NCBI GenBank assembly: GCA_937876225.1 | Contig: CALFIC010000059.1 | Coordinates: 1-32,158, forward strand | DNA length: 32,158 nucleotides | Source: an uncultured Chloroflexota bacterium | GTDB taxonomy: Bacteria > Chloroflexota > Chloroflexia > Chloroflexales > Roseiflexaceae | Reading direction: 5' to 3' | Shown here: one piece after another, positions 31,173 through 32,158 of the stretch | Position numbering within the stretch: the stretch's first letter is position 1 | Layout of the letters: each line of letters starts with the position of its first letter | Translations under genes and position numbers: made by a program | The notes under the pieces: model-generated | Seen by the model: only the letters and a program-made list of their open reading frames with translations | Database searches by the model: none | What the model was told of the DNA's origin: nothing

Positions 31173-32117
31173 ATGCGGGTGATGATTACCGGCTCGAGTG
31201 GGCAAATCGGTACCAATCTCGGCTTGCGCTTGCTGGATGCTGGTCACACGGTATTTGGCATCGATCGGCGCCAAAACAGCTGGACGAATCGCATCCCGAC
31301 GTTGCTCCAAGACCTAAGCATGCCCTATCGTGACTTTGTGGGGGGGATTGGTGGTGCGCCATACCCTGAGTGCGATGTGGTGGTGCATTTGGCCGCCAAT
31401 GCCAAAGTACACGAGCTGGTGCAATACCCCCATCGAGCCCTCGAAAATATCACTGTGACCTTTAATGTGCTGGAATATTGTCGCCACCAACAGGTGCCGG
31501 TGGTTTTTTCGTCATCGCGTGAAGTATATGGCGACATTCAACGTTATTTGACCGAAGAGCGCACTGCTGACTTTGCCTTTGCCGAAAGTCCCTACTCTGC
31601 CAGCAAAATCGCCGGGGAGTCGTTGGTCTATTCGTATGCGCGTTGTTATGGCTTACGCTACGTGGTGTTTCGTTTTTCGAATGTGTATGGGCGCTACGAC
31701 AACGACATTGAGCGGATGGAGCGGGTGATTCCGTTGTTTATCCGCGAATTGCAGGTGGGGCGTCCGGTGACCGTCTATGGCCGCGAAAAAACTTTGGATT
31801 TCACCCATGTCGACGATTGTGTCGATGGGATTATTCGAGGAATTGACGCACTTCATACGCGTCGCATCGATGCCGAGACCATCAACCTGGCCTACGGCAA
31901 AGGTAACACACTCGTGGCGATGGCGCAGTATGCGGCGCAGGCGTTGGGGATTGCCGACCCTGATATCCGCGTCGAAGAAAGCAAACGGGTGGGCGAGGTC
32001 ACCTACTATATCGCCGATTTGACCCGTGCCCAACAATTACTCGGATATGCACCACAAATCGATTTAGCCCAAGGGATTGCCATGGCTGTTGCCTGGCAAC
32101 AGCAAATTGAAAATTGA
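31173..32117 (+). CDS. NAD-dependent nucleotide-sugar epimerase/dehydratase
   Basis: This 314-aa extended SDR enzyme has the NAD motif ITGSSGQIGTNL (G-x2-G-x2-G), VVHLAANAKV, SSSREVYGD, and the catalytic YSASK (Y-x3-K). VFRFSNVYGRYD and DFTHVDDCVDGI also fit the group of UDP-glucose 4-epimerases and dTDP-glucose dehydratases. The precise substrate cannot be read. I start at ATG 31173 because AAAGGA lies about 10 nt upstream; the frame runs back to 31083 without support. The last codons (Ile-Glu-Asn-stop) are formed by the first units of a 7-nt tandem repeat. The gene lies 151 nt after purQ. Confidence 0.9.
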   Translation: MRVMITGSSGQIGTNLGLRLLDAGHTVFGIDRRQNSWTNRIPTLLQDLSMPYRDFVGGIGGAPYPECDVVVHLAANAKVHELVQYPHRALENITVTFNVLEYCRHQQVPVVFSSSREVYGDIQRYLTEERTADFAFAESPYSASKIAGESLVYSYARCYGLRYVVFRFSNVYGRYDNDIERMERVIPLFIRELQVGRPVTVYGREKTLDFTHVDDCVDGIIRGIDALHTRRIDAETINLAYGKGNTLVAMAQYAAQALGIADPDIRVEESKRVGEVTYYIADLTRAQQLLGYAPQIDLAQGIAMAVAWQQQIEN

Positions 32118-32158
32118 AAATTGAAAATTGAAAATTGAAAATTGAAAATTGAAAATTG
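32103..32158. repeat. Heptanucleotide tandem repeat (AAAATTG)n reaching the window edge
   Basis: ATTG recurs every 7 nt from 32106 to 32158, giving eight visible units without a break. The array begins inside the last codons of the epimerase gene and continues beyond the window. Confidence 0.95.

Overview
The window is a 32 kb piece of a bacterial chromosome of about 50% G+C. It carries mostly housekeeping genes, broken up by repeat-rich or AT-rich intergenic stretches. The gene mix suggests a member of the Chloroflexota, for example a relative of the Herpetosiphon/Chloroflexus group. The clues are RNase J, a MinCDE cluster, a NurA nuclease, a short-form 6-phosphogluconate dehydrogenase, a kinase with a zinc ribbon and FHA domain, and a secreted RCC1-repeat protein with Thr/Pro linkers. 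This assignment is an inference from family distribution, not a database match.

Layout. 1-773 is the 3' end of an RNase J gene on the + strand, closed by a strong terminator. 821-2382 (- strand) holds a RimI-type acetyltransferase and a lipoprotein with a duplicated domain. 2855-6578 (+) runs from a membrane-anchored coiled-coil protein through minC, minD and minE to an AI-2E-family permease. 6647-12705 (-) carries fabI, clpP and a tight four-gene run: mtnP, a PIG-L deacetylase, an MFS transporter and an amidohydrolase. 12821-13525 has a small metal-binding protein (+) and an orphan HepT-like gene (-) set among interspersed repeats. guaB (-) follows. 15488-20299 (-) is one very large secreted protein that I read as four seven-bladed RCC1-type propellers joined by Thr-rich linkers. 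nurA (+) comes next, then a translationally coupled pair (-) of an alkaline-phosphatase-superfamily enzyme and NAD kinase. After a degenerate short-repeat region, rpsA (+) has a perfect consensus promoter. Then come a small membrane protein (+), gnd (-), tRNA-Gly(GCC) (-) and two CxxCH haem-binding paralogues (-) that bracket a Met/His/Cys-rich small protein. The end of the window is + strand: a Ser/Thr kinase with zinc ribbon and FHA, purQ 3 nt behind it, and an NAD-dependent epimerase whose stop codon lies inside a 7-nt tandem repeat that reaches the window edge.

How the genes fit together. MinC, MinD and MinE place the division septum. FabI, GuaB, PurQ, NadK, Gnd, RpsA, ClpP and RNase J are core metabolism and gene expression. 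The mtnP operon looks like a nucleoside or amino-sugar salvage unit of unknown substrate. The haem/metal cluster and the RCC1 protein act outside the cytoplasm. Transcription signals are unusually legible here: several promoters match the sigma-70 consensus, and many genes end in perfect hairpins.

No CRISPR array, insertion sequence, prophage or complete defence island was seen. The strongest candidates for something new are the four-propeller protein, the four-gene salvage-like operon, the haem/metal triplet and the kinase-purQ pairing.
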